Origin: Hexactinellida sp. DTS-2022
Lineage: Eukaryota > Porifera > Hexactinellida
DNA length: 64,000 nucleotides
Assembly: GCA_028753945.1 (NCBI GenBank)
Contig: JAPNXP010000001.1
Location: forward strand, 16,668,501-16,732,500
Direction of reading: 5' to 3'
Below, one piece after another: positions 31,813 through 42,710 of this stretch (its first letter is position 1; each line of letters starts with the position of its first letter). The notes under the pieces were generated by a model, which saw nothing but the letters and a program-made list of their open reading frames with translations, made no database searches and was not told the origin of the DNA. The translations under genes were made by a program, and so were the position numbers.

Positions 31813-32526
31813 TATGATTATATGATGTAATCTAGTTTATTCTTAATTCTGTTTAGCAAAAAATTATTGAACATCTATCAATCTCATTCAATTAATAACC
31901 AGTAGTTTAAAGTGCATATTATATATATATACGTATAGTAATCCACCCAAAGTTATGATACTTCCTTTGTTGTAAATATTAATTATAAATACCATAAGAT
32001 ATAAATAGATCATGACTAAATTTTACATTTACTAACAGAATAAATATCTCCAAACTTCAGATCCCTACCAGGTTGTTTATGTTTTCAAGTTAATTAATAG
32101 CTATAGCCCAAATATGGCTTTGTTGTTCTTGCTTTACACATAAAACTTTTATGTAAAGATACTGGTTAGAACAAATACATAGGGATAGTTATTATTTGTT
32201 CGTATTATCTGGAAATTCAAATTCACCGGAGTCACTTGCATTCATTTGTAAGTGCTAACGAGATTCAACTTTTTGGTACTAATTACTTAATCTGTGTTCG
32301 TATTAACGAGAGTCTACTGTAGTTACATAGGATTGTTTGAATAAGAGTTTAATTAATTAATTAGTTAAACCCAAAAAAATGGCTTGGGGTCAAAGGTATA
32401 AATAAATATTTCACTTTCAATTGAAATTCAATTAACTTTCACTTTAAGCTTTCACATTCCAAGCCAGCTTTGATTAATAGCCACAAAACAGCTAAATAGG
32501 TTACCTATTTTATTCTACTCCTTAAG

Positions 32527-33025
32527 GTACGACCAAAGAGAGAATATCTACTCATTCAAGCCCTCCCTAGAGGTGCGTAACATGAAGCAGCTCCGCTTGC
32601 TGCTGCAGGGCTACGAGAGCCAGGGCCGGGGCGGGATCCTCCTCTCAGAAGTGAGGGAGGCGATTCCAAACTGCGATTCCGCTTTGGAACGTTTGAAAGA
32701 CGACCTAATTGAGGTCGCTACTAGAGATAAGGGGGATAAGGCGTACTTTTATAATAATAAGGAATTGTCCATTGAAATAGACGAGAGTTTTAATTCTCTC
32801 TGGCGGTCAATATCAGTTGAGGGTATAAGTGGTGTTACAATTGAAACTGAGCTGCGTAAGGTTGATGTTGACGTGCTTAAGGGTGCTACCGATAACTCCC
32901 AGGAGAGAGGCGTTAAGAGGAGGGCTAGGGGTAGGGACGCCGGTAAGAAGAGACGAGCTACTGCTCATGTGTCCAATACACATCTGGAGAAAGGATATCT
33001 CCATGACTATAGAAGTCTTAATTGA
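32527..33025 (+). CDS. GTF2E2: TFIIE-beta subunit, exon 2
   Basis: This exon encodes residues 83-248. YSFKPSLEVRNMKQLRLLL begins the second winged-helix domain, and GRGGILLSEVREAIPN matches its conserved GLGGILxxDIxEALPN block. DESFNSLWRSISVEG matches the conserved DEEFQKLWRSVxVD block. The C-terminal basic segment (GVKRRARGRDAGKKRRA, about 211-227) and the tail ending LHDY also match the family. The acceptor phase fits exon 1 exactly. An internal ATG at 32573 is not the gene start, because conserved sequence lies upstream of it. Confidence 0.88.
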
Positions 33026-34149
33026 GAATGTGAATAATAGTTTGCTATCTTTGATTTGTATTAATTGGTTTATTGTTAATTAACTTTCTGTTTTCAAGCA
33101 ATATATTAATTAACTTCATGTCCATATATAGACACTATTAGACAGTTCATTCTTTGAGCAGTTAGTCATATAAATAACATCAAGAAAATTATTTAATAAC
33201 GTAGTTACAAATGCTGTTGTTGATTTAATCCGCTCTTTACTGATAGCAAATACAAACCAGATTAATTTCTCATTAGAGAATCGTAGAATATTAAGGGAAT
33301 ATCGACAGTTCGTTGCATTATAGTATCACCATTATTTATGTGCTATTGGATAATCGGAATTATTTGTAGAATAGATGAGTAGATACTATATGCTTATGTA
33401 CTATCATCAGTGATGTTTAAATTCCAGAAATTTAGGTTTCGTATGAAAATAATTTCCAAGGAATTTAAGGAGTTCAAGGAGGGATGAAACTTGAATTACA
33501 GTATGGTATAAACCAAACTAGCTATTCAAGTGTAACCAGCACAAATTTGGGTCTCAGAATCCCAGTCGAATTTTGTCGAATTCCCCACTTCTGAGAAGGT
33601 GTAACTCTTTTGCACTTTCCTTGTACCCCGTTTGATGGCACTAATTGTTGTATCCCAATATAACCATTTTGTAATCCATAACCCAGTCGGATAGAACGCA
33701 TGACTGGTATATAGCCAGAAACCAAGAATTATAATATATATAATATCGTGCATCTAGTTACAGTATGATATCTGCAAGGTGAAATAATAATTTCCGTATT
33801 ACAAATAGCAGACTACCATCCTTTCATTCCTACAGTGTGGTTCACGGCCACTATTGATACAATTTCCAGAGAAACTGATGTATTCCTATTCATTTGTATT
33901 GGTAAGAAATTGGTATAGGTACTTCGGAGAAAGAAATAGTTTATCTGTATTACGTATTACATTGTTTCTTCGTGTCCCATGGGACCATAGCTCATTAGTA
34001 GCGGCCCTGTGACCCATGAGTCATGACCCATTTAGAATTTCAAGTATTCTTAAATACGAATCACTCATCTTCATCATAATTTTGATGTGCATAGAAATAA
34101 TAAACTTATTTGACATACCAACAAGTAGTTCTGTTACTGTGACAGTATA

Positions 34150-34333
34150 CAGTCGACTCCGCTTAATAGAGTCACCTCGAGACCAGGTTGCTTTGACCCG
34201 ATTAAGCGAAGAAATCTATTAACCGAAAATATTTTAAGCCAAATTGTAATTCCATCTATAAATCCTGTGAAATTTTGACCCGATTAAGCAGTGAAATCTA
34301 TTAACTGGTGGCTCTATTAAGTGGAGTCGACTG
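34150..34333. mobile_element. pogo/Tc-like MITE (CAGTCGACTCCGCTTAAT termini, TA target)
   Basis: TA-flanked copy of the family at 26067-26249, with the same internal TGACCCGATTAAGC blocks. Its right end is AGTGGAGTCGACTG. Confidence 0.8.
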
Positions 34334-34343
34334 TATTTAGATA

Positions 34344-34602
34344 CCGTATTTCCCCGAATAAGCGCCCCGGCGCTTATTGTTTTCGTGGGCCAAAATTATC
34401 CTGAAATTTTTGTGAAAAATCCAGAATATAATATTTAGGTGGGTTCTAATGGTTTCCACCAACAGTATACCTACTGAAGTTGCCAAAATCAATGGAATTA
34501 CATTTCAGTGATCTACTAATGTGTTTAAATTTATCATACCAATGTCATTTTTATTGACCCGGCGCTTATTCAAGCCCCCGGCGCTTATTCGGGGAAATAC
34601 AG
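34344..34602. mobile_element. MITE (CCGTATTTCCCCGAATAAGCGCC termini, TA target)
   Basis: The left end CGTATTTCCCCGAATAAGC and the right end GCTTATTCGGGGAAATACAG are inverted, with TA outside both. A GCGCTTATT motif is repeated internally near the right end. Confidence 0.8.
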
Positions 34603-35685
34603 TATTTGAAATTGTGTGATGGGTCAATGGGTCACTCGAACTCGATGGGTCATGGGTCACCAATGATGACCCATGGTCCACTCTGTACCCTTAGAGGCAA
34701 GTTAGGGCTTAGCTAATTGGCTGGGATATGAGAATTAATGAGAGCTGCTATTGGGGAGCAGTTCTGATCTTATAATTCAAACAATGCATAAATACCTGAG
34801 ACATTGTCCATGGAATTTCAGCACTTGAGTTTGGGAACAAAATATTAGTCTATTACAATTGTTTGTGTAATACAGGTCTGCTTATTGTGAAAATTTTGTC
34901 TGCTTAATATGAAAAACTTTTTAATGTAAACAAGTCCTATGGTCCCAAATTAACAACTTACATAGAGTTTGCATTAAGTTGAGTTTGTTTATTATAAAGT
35001 ATCTCTATTGTGAACACAATTTTTGGTCCCTTGATGTTCATAATAAAAGAACATGACTGTATTTATTGTTCTTGAAGTTAGATACGACTGTGTGTGTAGA
35101 TAAATTAGGCAATTGATCTCGGATTGTTGCTATTGATCTAGTCTGTTCTAATTCCCATTTGGTCCTTTTCTCAGGAGTATCCACAGAAAGTGGGGTGATT
35201 TTTTTGAAGATATATTTGCTTTGCTTTTTGGTGGAAACACGTAGTTTGATATCCCAGTCCGTAAATGTGACAAGTATTTCTAGAAGTTATAATTGTACAA
35301 GAGGTCTAATTTATTCACTCTAGTGCCTTTATGTTACTTGTAAAAATTAATATTTCATCACAGGTACTAACTATTGTTAGTATCGGTAAGAGCCACCTGA
35401 TTTTATTCAGCAAATAAATTCATATACTGTAATCATTGGATACTGTGCACTGCATAATGTAAAGATGTAATATATATTGTATTGGATATAAGGAACCTCA
35501 TAGGGATAACTTATATAACTTATATAGCTTCAAATTACAAAATGCATTTTCTAGGTATTATTATTAAATAATATTGCCTTCATGCTTAAGAGTAGAATTT
35601 AAGAATAATCAATAAATCCCAGTTAATAAATTTAGGGAAAAAATCCCAGAGTTTAGAAATTACAGTATAAATAAATAAATACCTG

Positions 35686-36864
35686 TTGATTAAAACATCA
35701 ATAGAAGTAATGAAAGTATTCTGGCCATATTGCATCTTTATCCTTGTATGCTTTATTGTGATTGTTTTTATAACTATTGTGTTTTGCTTTTGGTGCATCT
35801 ACTTGTTTGAAGCTATTCTGCGTAAATGGAAGATATACAGACATGCACTGCTATGTCTACAGGAAGGAGAAACTGATTTCCAACAACAAACACTGACTTA
35901 CAACTCTAAAACTGAATTTGCTAAGAATGTTTTCCTATTCTTTATGAACTTAGTGGAATGGACGGGGTTCATGTTAGCTTTATTACTAAATATCCCAAAT
36001 TATTTAAACTATATTCAGAACGTAAGTCATATGAATAAATCTATGAACATATTGGAACACTCAATCGTAGGCCATTACTCAATTAATCTTAAGTTTCCAA
36101 CTAATAAAAGTGAAACACTAATAGCCGAAGAGTTTTTCGAACAATATTTCCCGTGTTTTGATAACATTAGCTTTGCGCTTAGTCTTATCTTAATCGCTAG
36201 TTTGTGCATGTATTTAGCATCGAGATATTCACAGAAAAGTTGGATAAAATCGGACAAAATACCCTATTTGATTGGTGTATTCCTGGTCTGTGAGATCGTT
36301 ATACAGATAGCATCAACGTTCTGTCACACTCGTATAATTGCTACGTGGTGCGATAAATTAATTGTAACAGCATCACTAATTATTGCCATCCAGCAATATA
36401 GGAAACTCATCATGGTAATCAACTGGTTAATTGTGGATTTAAATGTATGTAATAACTCGACCTTGCTAAGGAGACATGTTAGAATGAAACTTCACTTCAC
36501 CAGAATTATGCGACTTCTTCTAATAGGAAGTATAATTTTATTAGTAGCTGAATATTTCGAGAGTATAATACTTACCTTAATCATAATATTGCGAGAGAAT
36601 CATCAATCAAACTTCTACAAGAATTTATCTCTCTGCGGATTTTCAAACATATCTAATCCTGTTGATTTGAATATTTTGATAATCCTATACTGGACTAAAA
36701 TGTTTCTTAGCCTTATTGGCTCAGCTTTTATTCTCCTCCCGTATATCGGATGCGGCTTGTTAACAATGTGTACAATTCTATGGCGACTGTGCAGGGGAAA
36801 GACTGGTTACAGAACTCACTTTCGTAATCCACTCTTTGCACCTCTTATCCCAGATGAAAAATAA
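35686..36864 (+). CDS. Polytopic (about 7-TM) membrane protein, family A
   Basis: A 392-codon single exon. Hydrophobic segments lie at about residues 11-41, 79-104, 160-178, 192-212, 224-252, 275-302 and 325-365. N-glycosylation sequons NVS and NKS sit in the loop between the second and third segments. I do not recognise a named family and see no GPCR DRY or NPxxY motif. The 371-aa protein at 59269-60384 has the same layout: a membrane segment near the N-terminus, a cytoplasmic loop of about 40 residues with a LCLQEGE/RCLSGDS block, then (A/W)KNxxLxxxNxxE entering the second segment. The protein at 42711-44864 is a longer relative. All three alternate with TM-anchored GTPase genes. Met 1 or Met 9 could be the start. 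Confidence 0.75.
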   Translation: MIKTSIEVMKVFWPYCIFILVCFIVIVFITIVFCFWCIYLFEAILRKWKIYRHALLCLQEGETDFQQQTLTYNSKTEFAKNVFLFFMNLVEWTGFMLALLLNIPNYLNYIQNVSHMNKSMNILEHSIVGHYSINLKFPTNKSETLIAEEFFEQYFPCFDNISFALSLILIASLCMYLASRYSQKSWIKSDKIPYLIGVFLVCEIVIQIASTFCHTRIIATWCDKLIVTASLIIAIQQYRKLIMVINWLIVDLNVCNNSTLLRRHVRMKLHFTRIMRLLLIGSIILLVAEYFESIILTLIIILRENHQSNFYKNLSLCGFSNISNPVDLNILIILYWTKMFLSLIGSAFILLPYIGCGLLTMCTILWRLCRGKTGYRTHFRNPLFAPLIPDEK

Positions 36865-38319
36865 TCCTTGTTAAATAATACTTTAATATTATGTAATTTG
36901 TTTATTGTGATATAATGTATGCTTTAACAATTTAAATTGTGTCATTTTAAAATTAATTTAAGGAATCTATGCCTGCAAGAAGGTACAGCGTTGGGTACGG
37001 GTTTCAGCACCGACACAATTATGATATTATGATCGGCCACAATGCATAGTACAACCTGTGTCCCAATTAATATGCAGCTGTCCAGACTGGGAGAGTACCG
37101 AACGGCCGATCCCAGTCTGCTCTCGGTTCAAACTTCCAATGTCGGTCCTGTCTGTTTGGAATGAAGAACCACGGTCCAACGAACCTGGACAAAAATTGTG
37201 TAATATGGTATGGAAATATTTTAAGCAAGACGAGGGAATTAAGAGATTATTTTAACTGTAAAATATATCACCTTTCACAACCAATCGATTATTGTACATT
37301 ATTTGAATTGTGTGATTTTCCAATGGGTCACTTGATGGGTCATGGCCAACAATGTTGATCCAGGGTCCACTCTGGCTCGCAATTAGAGAAACATAGAAAT
37401 TATTTTGTGGTGCTATGTCAGATCCAAGTTTATTGAAAGGGGGGAAATGCGAGCTTAGCGAGTAATTTAAGGGGTATTTGGTGCTTGTCCCCAATAATCT
37501 TTTTACTTTAATACCTCAACAGTGAGTTTAAAGTTATTATACGCTACTTTTATTAAAAGTAAATTGGTTTGAATTAGTATTTAATCGACAATCGCTGAAA
37601 AAATTAGGGAGACATTTATAGTACTTTTGACCGTGGTATATAGGATATTCTTAGAATAAATACACTTCTCTTGGAGATCAGGGATCCCTCCCCTCCGCGG
37701 AACTACCCATGTTGTCTATTTATAATTGTGATAGTATTAGGAGTAGTTGCCATGGCTTTTACTCACTCTGAGGCGGTTTACTATTTTATGAGTCAATCTG
37801 TAATCAGTGGCTGCGCTAGCCAGCCGCCACTGGTGTGGGACAGGCTATTAAACAGGGGCACACTTACATTAATGAGGTGGGACACACTAACATTCAGGTG
37901 GGGCACATGTCCCACCCTCTCGCCGCCTCTGTCTGTAATTCCTACAACATAATGCTAAAATAGATTATACCAAACGCAAACGATCCACATTTTGCACATG
38001 ATATAACCGAAGACAGGGGGAATACTCTGGGCTTGCACTTTTTATACACGGGGTATAATCTAGGCTAGGACAGATTAAACCGGATATATTCGAGGAGGGG
38101 GGTATAATCTGGGCTGTTACAAGGAATTTACAGGACCCAAGCACTTAATTATAAAGAGAGTTGACTGTATTACAAATACAAATCAAATAGACATATGTAA
38201 ATGATATTTATTGGATAGGTATATTTATGTGATCTACAAGAAAAATAATGAAACGACAGGCCTAAGATACAAGTAAAAGTGAAATAATACCTACTTACTG
38301 AAGCTAAAATACTAACTAT
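36865..38319. other. Intergenic region with one hAT MITE
   Basis: It contains the hAT-like MITE at 37805-37931 and a TGGGTCACTTGATGGGTCATGG repeat near 37320-37370. ORFs in this interval are composed of repeat sequence and are not supported. Confidence 0.5.
37805..37931. mobile_element. 127-bp hAT-like MITE with 8-bp TSD
   Basis: The ends CAGTGGC and GCCTCTG are inverted apart from one base. TCTGTAAT flanks it at 37797-37804 and 37932-37939. Confidence 0.85.
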
Positions 38320-40653
38320 TCACCAGAAGTCTATTTTCTCGAGATAGCTACCTACAGCAGACCAAACTCCTTCTTTCGTTTCCTTCTCTTGTTTTATTTT
38401 TTGCTTATATTTCTCAAATGGATCATATCCATGTTTAGCGACTTCTGCTAGGCTGTCTACCTTCTCTTTAACTGCGTTTAGGTGATTTACCCTATCTTGC
38501 CATCCAGGTTCTGCTGTTGATTTCTCAGATTCGATTAGGATACGAATATACTGTCCTGTTGAGAGTGGATTTGGCTTTAGAGCGATTTCGTTCAGCTTGT
38601 TAATACTTTTGCGTAGAATTTCTGTGATTCCTAATATCTTTATTTGTACTGCCTCGAACTCATCCACCATCTCCTTAACAATATCATTCGCAGATTTAAG
38701 TTTTCCCGTTGCATCTAGGTATCGTTTCTTTAGATCCTCAGAAGTCTTAGTGACATCTTTACACTCTGTGGTGAAGTAGTATCCCATGTTCTTGTGTAGA
38801 TCCCAATTACATAATCCAATGCATACAGTGCATTTTGCATTACTCCTACCACCTCCATCCATTGCAGCACATCCGTACTTTTTTCCATCATCTGGAATTC
38901 CACACGGATGATGACAAGTGAAGTTACATGTAATGCAGTTTGTTACGTATGTACCCGGGTTGAGTTCATGCTTAACGATAGAATCCTCGGGAACAGTATA
39001 CGTGAAATCTTCGTTTCTAGCTAGATCGGCTTTATGTTGTTGTACAACTTCTACTTCTTTCCTTAGTTGTTCCAATTTGTTCAGGCCCCGCTTGATCTCA
39101 GATTGGAGTCCTTCAATTTGTGTTTCAATTCGTTCTCTTTCTTCTAGAACAGATTTTGTTTGTGTTAGGGATTTAGATTTGATTGTGGCGAAATGATAAA
39201 AAAACTTCTCAAAACTTCTCATGCCCATTTTCCAGAACATTGTAGCGAACTCATCCTCTGCTGTGTTATCATCGAAAATGACTGAATTGTTGAATTTGAA
39301 GAATTCCTGGTATGGCATGCGAGCTTCATTTATTCCATTCAAGACTTGTGGCACTTTTCCGTCCGCGAATGTTAACAATAGGTAAATGTTCTCGCCAATG
39401 TCTTTGCCGAAGAGAGACAGTATTTGATCGAAGATGTATTTCTGTGTAAAGGTAAGTCGTGGAAGAGAAGATTGTGCTACGAACCCCACTGCATCAATAT
39501 GGTCTATTCCATCTTTCCCTGGGACTGTGAAAAATTTGTGAATCTGTTTTGTGATCACTGTATCTCTCTCGATTCCCCTGGTGTCTCCAAAACCCGGCGT
39601 GTCGATTATCGTTAGCGTGTAAGGAACTTTGAACCCTTTTTGATGATGAATGGTATAAGCTGTGATCCAAGAAGTTTGGCTGTATGCTTGGTTCCCTTTC
39701 CCATCTCCATCCTCCGTTACCAACTTGAAACGAAATTTATCTTTATATTCCACACCAAACACATAGTTTATCATGCTATTAATTAGCGTAGTTTTTCCAG
39801 ACCCTGTTGCTCCAAGTATCATTATTACCTTCTCATTCTTGACATATGATCCAGTTGAAGATTTTCCAAACTCAAACTTTTCTATTTGAGAAATTATATT
39901 GCTGGATATCTTGTGCAGATTAAGGTTATATATTTTCACTGGCTCCAAACTTTTGTGACTACACGAGCTCTTCTTTATATTTTCTTTCACTGCACGAGTA
40001 AGTAACGATTGATTCTGGTATTCAATTTCTTCCTCTGATTTGTATACCATCGAAGACACTCTCGAAGATATCTTATAGAATGTCCTTGAAACCAAAGGCA
40101 TTCCCCACTTACTTTCTGCTCGTTTCGGATTTTCTTGGATCTTTGCATCTGTAGTTTTGCCTCTTTTTGGAGTTGGACAAATTGTTTCATCTCCATTACT
40201 AGATTGTATTAGCTGAGATGAATGGTTTATTGTTACCATATTTCCACCTGATGCACCCTGTGTTTCCGTATCTATAGAATCAGCATTTGGTATTTGTGAT
40301 GCCTCCCTTCTCTCAATATGAGAGGATTTTTCTACATCGTCTTTATCGTCTCCACTTGATTGCATTTTCGATGAAGGATTCCTTTTTTCCAAGTGAGAAC
40401 CCAATCCGCCCCGTGATTCGGACTCTATAGGATCAGCACTTCGTGTTTGTGGTAATTCCCTTCTTCCAATAGGATGATTAGTTTGTGCTAACAGCGTTTT
40501 CTGTAAATGAGCGATGTATAAAATCGCCCCTACAAACCCAATAAGAACTGTGGTAAAAAGTAATTCTAGAATCATTGCTGTATAGTTGAGGTGTTCGCTT
40601 ATGACAAATCTATTTATACTTATAGTTTTCATTTGATTCATCATTGTTTGCAA
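38320..40653 (-). CDS. Membrane-anchored AIG1/septin-like GTPase with Cys/His cluster
   Basis: A 777-codon single exon. A membrane segment lies at about 27-49. A low-complexity linker contains a tandem repeat of about 40 residues (65-104 and 116-156). The P-loop is GATGSGKT at 281-288, G3 is DTPGFGD at 351-357, and TFADGK at 428-433 stands in the G4 position. A coiled coil spans about 495-545. A Cys/His cluster at 573-620 (CxxCxxxCHxxC, then C595, C608, C611, C615) is probably zinc-binding, and a second helical region runs to the end. The G domain belongs to the TRAFAC septin/AIG1-like P-loop group, and the cellular role is unknown. Paralogues lie at 52930-55188 and 62684-64000, with a decayed relic at 45602-46716. 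The G domain is far better conserved than the N-terminal linker. Confidence 0.82.
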   Translation of the reverse strand: MQTMMNQMKTISINRFVISEHLNYTAMILELLFTTVLIGFVGAILYIAHLQKTLLAQTNHPIGRRELPQTRSADPIESESRGGLGSHLEKRNPSSKMQSSGDDKDDVEKSSHIERREASQIPNADSIDTETQGASGGNMVTINHSSQLIQSSNGDETICPTPKRGKTTDAKIQENPKRAESKWGMPLVSRTFYKISSRVSSMVYKSEEEIEYQNQSLLTRAVKENIKKSSCSHKSLEPVKIYNLNLHKISSNIISQIEKFEFGKSSTGSYVKNEKVIMILGATGSGKTTLINSMINYVFGVEYKDKFRFKLVTEDGDGKGNQAYSQTSWITAYTIHHQKGFKVPYTLTIIDTPGFGDTRGIERDTVITKQIHKFFTVPGKDGIDHIDAVGFVAQSSLPRLTFTQKYIFDQILSLFGKDIGENIYLLLTFADGKVPQVLNGINEARMPYQEFFKFNNSVIFDDNTAEDEFATMFWKMGMRSFEKFFYHFATIKSKSLTQTKSVLEERERIETQIEGLQSEIKRGLNKLEQLRKEVEVVQQHKADLARNEDFTYTVPEDSIVKHELNPGTYVTNCITCNFTCHHPCGIPDDGKKYGCAAMDGGGRSNAKCTVCIGLCNWDLHKNMGYYFTTECKDVTKTSEDLKKRYLDATGKLKSANDIVKEMVDEFEAVQIKILGITEILRKSINKLNEIALKPNPLSTGQYIRILIESEKSTAEPGWQDRVNHLNAVKEKVDSLAEVAKHGYDPFEKYKQKIKQEKETKEGVWSAVGSYLEKIDFW

Positions 40654-40760
40654 TGACTGTTATATTCTACTTTCAATATTATGAAAACCAAATTCCTAAA
40701 TATTGATTTAATATTTCCAGTATTTGATAAATCAGTTTTATTCTTGTACAATGTACTAAA

Positions 40761-40906
40761 CAGGCCCGTCGTAGGCCAATTATTATTGGTGCGGCCAAGT
40801 GACGTCACTTAATTGATTCGCAGTGTATAACCCGAATTATGATGCGGGCACCTAAAATATTGGTGCGGCCTATGCCGCACCTGCCGCCCGTGTTCCTACG
40901 GCCCTG
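40761..40906. mobile_element. MITE with CAGGCCCGTCGTAGG termini and 5-bp TSD
   Basis: The left end CAGGCCCGTCGTAGG and the right end CCTACGGCCCTG are inverted. CTAAA flanks it at 40756-40760 and 40907-40911. Its gtgcggc/gccgcac subterminal motifs match the element at 8106-8513. Confidence 0.85.
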
Positions 40907-41499
40907 CTAAAGGTGAATTTGGGAAATTCATCATATATCTATCTAGGGTTCAAAAGGTCTATTTCTCTTTTATTCAACGGCTTTAAATGGACTCGGATAG
41001 ATTGAATTAGTTATCTACTTGTACTGTCACGAAATATTCGGTCCGTGTTGTTTTTGGTCCGGCCGGACCAAATATTTCTTGACAGGACTTTTCATTAATT
41101 CTATTCTATAACAAAGACAGATTGTGAGTACATTTCCTTCTGCAAGAATACTCTTTGCACTATTAATAATTTAATATACTGACATATTTAATTTAAATTA
41201 ATTCAGTCTGTATTTAACATATGGAGGCGGCTTCAGTTTCTTAATTAATAGGGGTTAACGGTGTGCTTAATTAAAATTTAGGAAGGAAATTCATTTTGAA
41301 TTAATAGTTATTCCAAAAAATTACACTAATAATTTCAATGTACATTTAAATGGTGTTAAATTATGAATAAACTTAATAATTATTGATAATACATAATTAG
41401 TATCATAATCTGAGAGATGATATAAGATAGAAGCAAACATCCAATTTATCAACTGATCTTTATGCCACGTAACACCTCTACATATGTGTCTGAGTGTCT

Positions 41500-41915
41500 C
41501 AAAAGAACATCCTCAAAAGATGTGTTTTTAAAAAAAAAACACATTTTTCGAAATGATTGAACGAATATTCGTTCGTTTGCAAACGAATATTCGTTACGTT
41601 ACGAATATTCTTTCTGACGAATATTAGATTGAAACGGATATTCGTTGACTAATTTTGGACAGCAACAAGACTTTTGTATAGCTTAGAGATAAATATAAAT
41701 TCCCACTTAAACTAGCTGATTATTAGTTAGCTTGTGTATAAAACACTTTGTAACTATTATTATACCATTGTAACATTATCAAAAACCTATTTTCCAATGT
41801 ATTTTTTCTCTAGAAATTGATTTAATGCTTAGTCATCCAAACGAACGAATAGTCGAATATTCGTTCGTTTAGAAAAAGGTTCGTTCGTTGCATTTCGAAT
41901 ATTCGTTTCAGCCCT
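41500..41915. mobile_element. MITE rich in GAATATTCGTTCG
   Basis: Inverted GAACGAATATTCG/CGAATATTCGTTC blocks bracket an AT-rich core, and the right end reads CGTTTCAGCCCTAG. Relatives lie at about 49070-49365 and 55567-55952 (ends AGGGATGAAACG/CGTTTCAGCTCTA). Confidence 0.55.
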
Positions 41916-42710
41916 AGTTTTTTTCAATTTTGTGAATTCGAGTATTCGTTGGAGTTAGCAGGGGTTTTCAACCAGTGGGTCGCGGAAGGTGGGACTTATT
42001 GGTGAATACAGTTAATACTTTACTTAGTAAGTACAGTCGACTCCGCTTAATAGAGTCACCTCGGGACCAGGTTAACTTTGACCCGATTAAACTATACATC
42101 CATATGTAAATCTTAAACTAAGTTAGCTGTTCAGTTTTACATGTGGAGCTGGGCAATTCTGATATGGATTCAATAGGAGCAATTATAGTCTATGATTTGA
42201 TAGTAATTCAAAGCTAGATCAATTCTATTTTCCAGGTAAACTTATTTTAATACATCGTTAAGATTAATACAGAGTCTTTCAGACCATATTTCGTTAAACT
42301 TGCATTCAAAAATAAATTTCGGAGTTCCGAAAACAGCCGTATCTCGGAAGTTAAGAATTGGTAGCATTATACAGTCAATCTGTGGAATGAATGACTTGTA
42401 TCGCATTCGGAGAATTTGCTATAATAGTTCAGTAGACTACTTTATGGTGCTATTTGGTCTGAGGGTATTTTGACCCAATCAAGCGGGGAACCCAATTAAC
42501 CAGTGACTCCCTTAACTGAGTCTAATATGTAGTTTCCTGTCTGGTTTTTAACATTATGATTCTTTTGGAGCAATCCATCTAATTAATCCATTGGCCTAAT
42601 AAGTATGCTTAGTTATCTTAACTTATCTATTGTAATTTGTAATTTGATAGTAGTCTAGTATAGGCTATTTGAATTGCTAAATATCCTTCGAAAGTCTTGA
42701 CCCAATTTCA

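Larger units (their letters stand above)
28841..32526 (+). other. TFIIE-beta intron with two Helitron-like elements
   Basis: The donor is GTAGGG at 28841 and the acceptor is TACTCCTTAAG ending at 32526, 3686 bp in all. About 2.5 kb of it is a tandem pair of Helitron-like elements. A MITE of the TTCGTTAGTA/TAACGAGAG type lies near 32160-32330. No other gene was seen in the intron. Confidence 0.75.
33026..35685. other. Intergenic region with several MITEs
   Basis: It contains the CAGTCGACTCCGC MITE (34150-34333), the GGGGAAATAC-type MITE (34344-34602), and flanking TGGGTCATGGGTCA repeats (33975-34050, 34615-34690, a third copy near 37320-37370). No gene is supported elsewhere. Confidence 0.5.
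40654..42710. other. Intergenic region with several MITEs
   Basis: It contains the 5-bp-TSD element at 40761-40906, a GGTCC-ended short element near 41027-41090, a GAATATTCGTTCG-type element at about 41500-41915, and a decayed CAGTCGACTCCGC copy from 42034. No gene is supported. Confidence 0.5.

Noticed and set aside
32573-33025. Stand-alone 150-codon gene starting at 32573
   Set aside because: Conserved TFIIE-beta residues lie upstream of this Met and join to exon 1 by splicing, so it is exon 2 of that gene.
37671-37952. 93-codon open frame with one hydrophobic segment
   Set aside because: Its second half is the 127-bp MITE with an 8-bp TSD, and the first half has no recognisable features.
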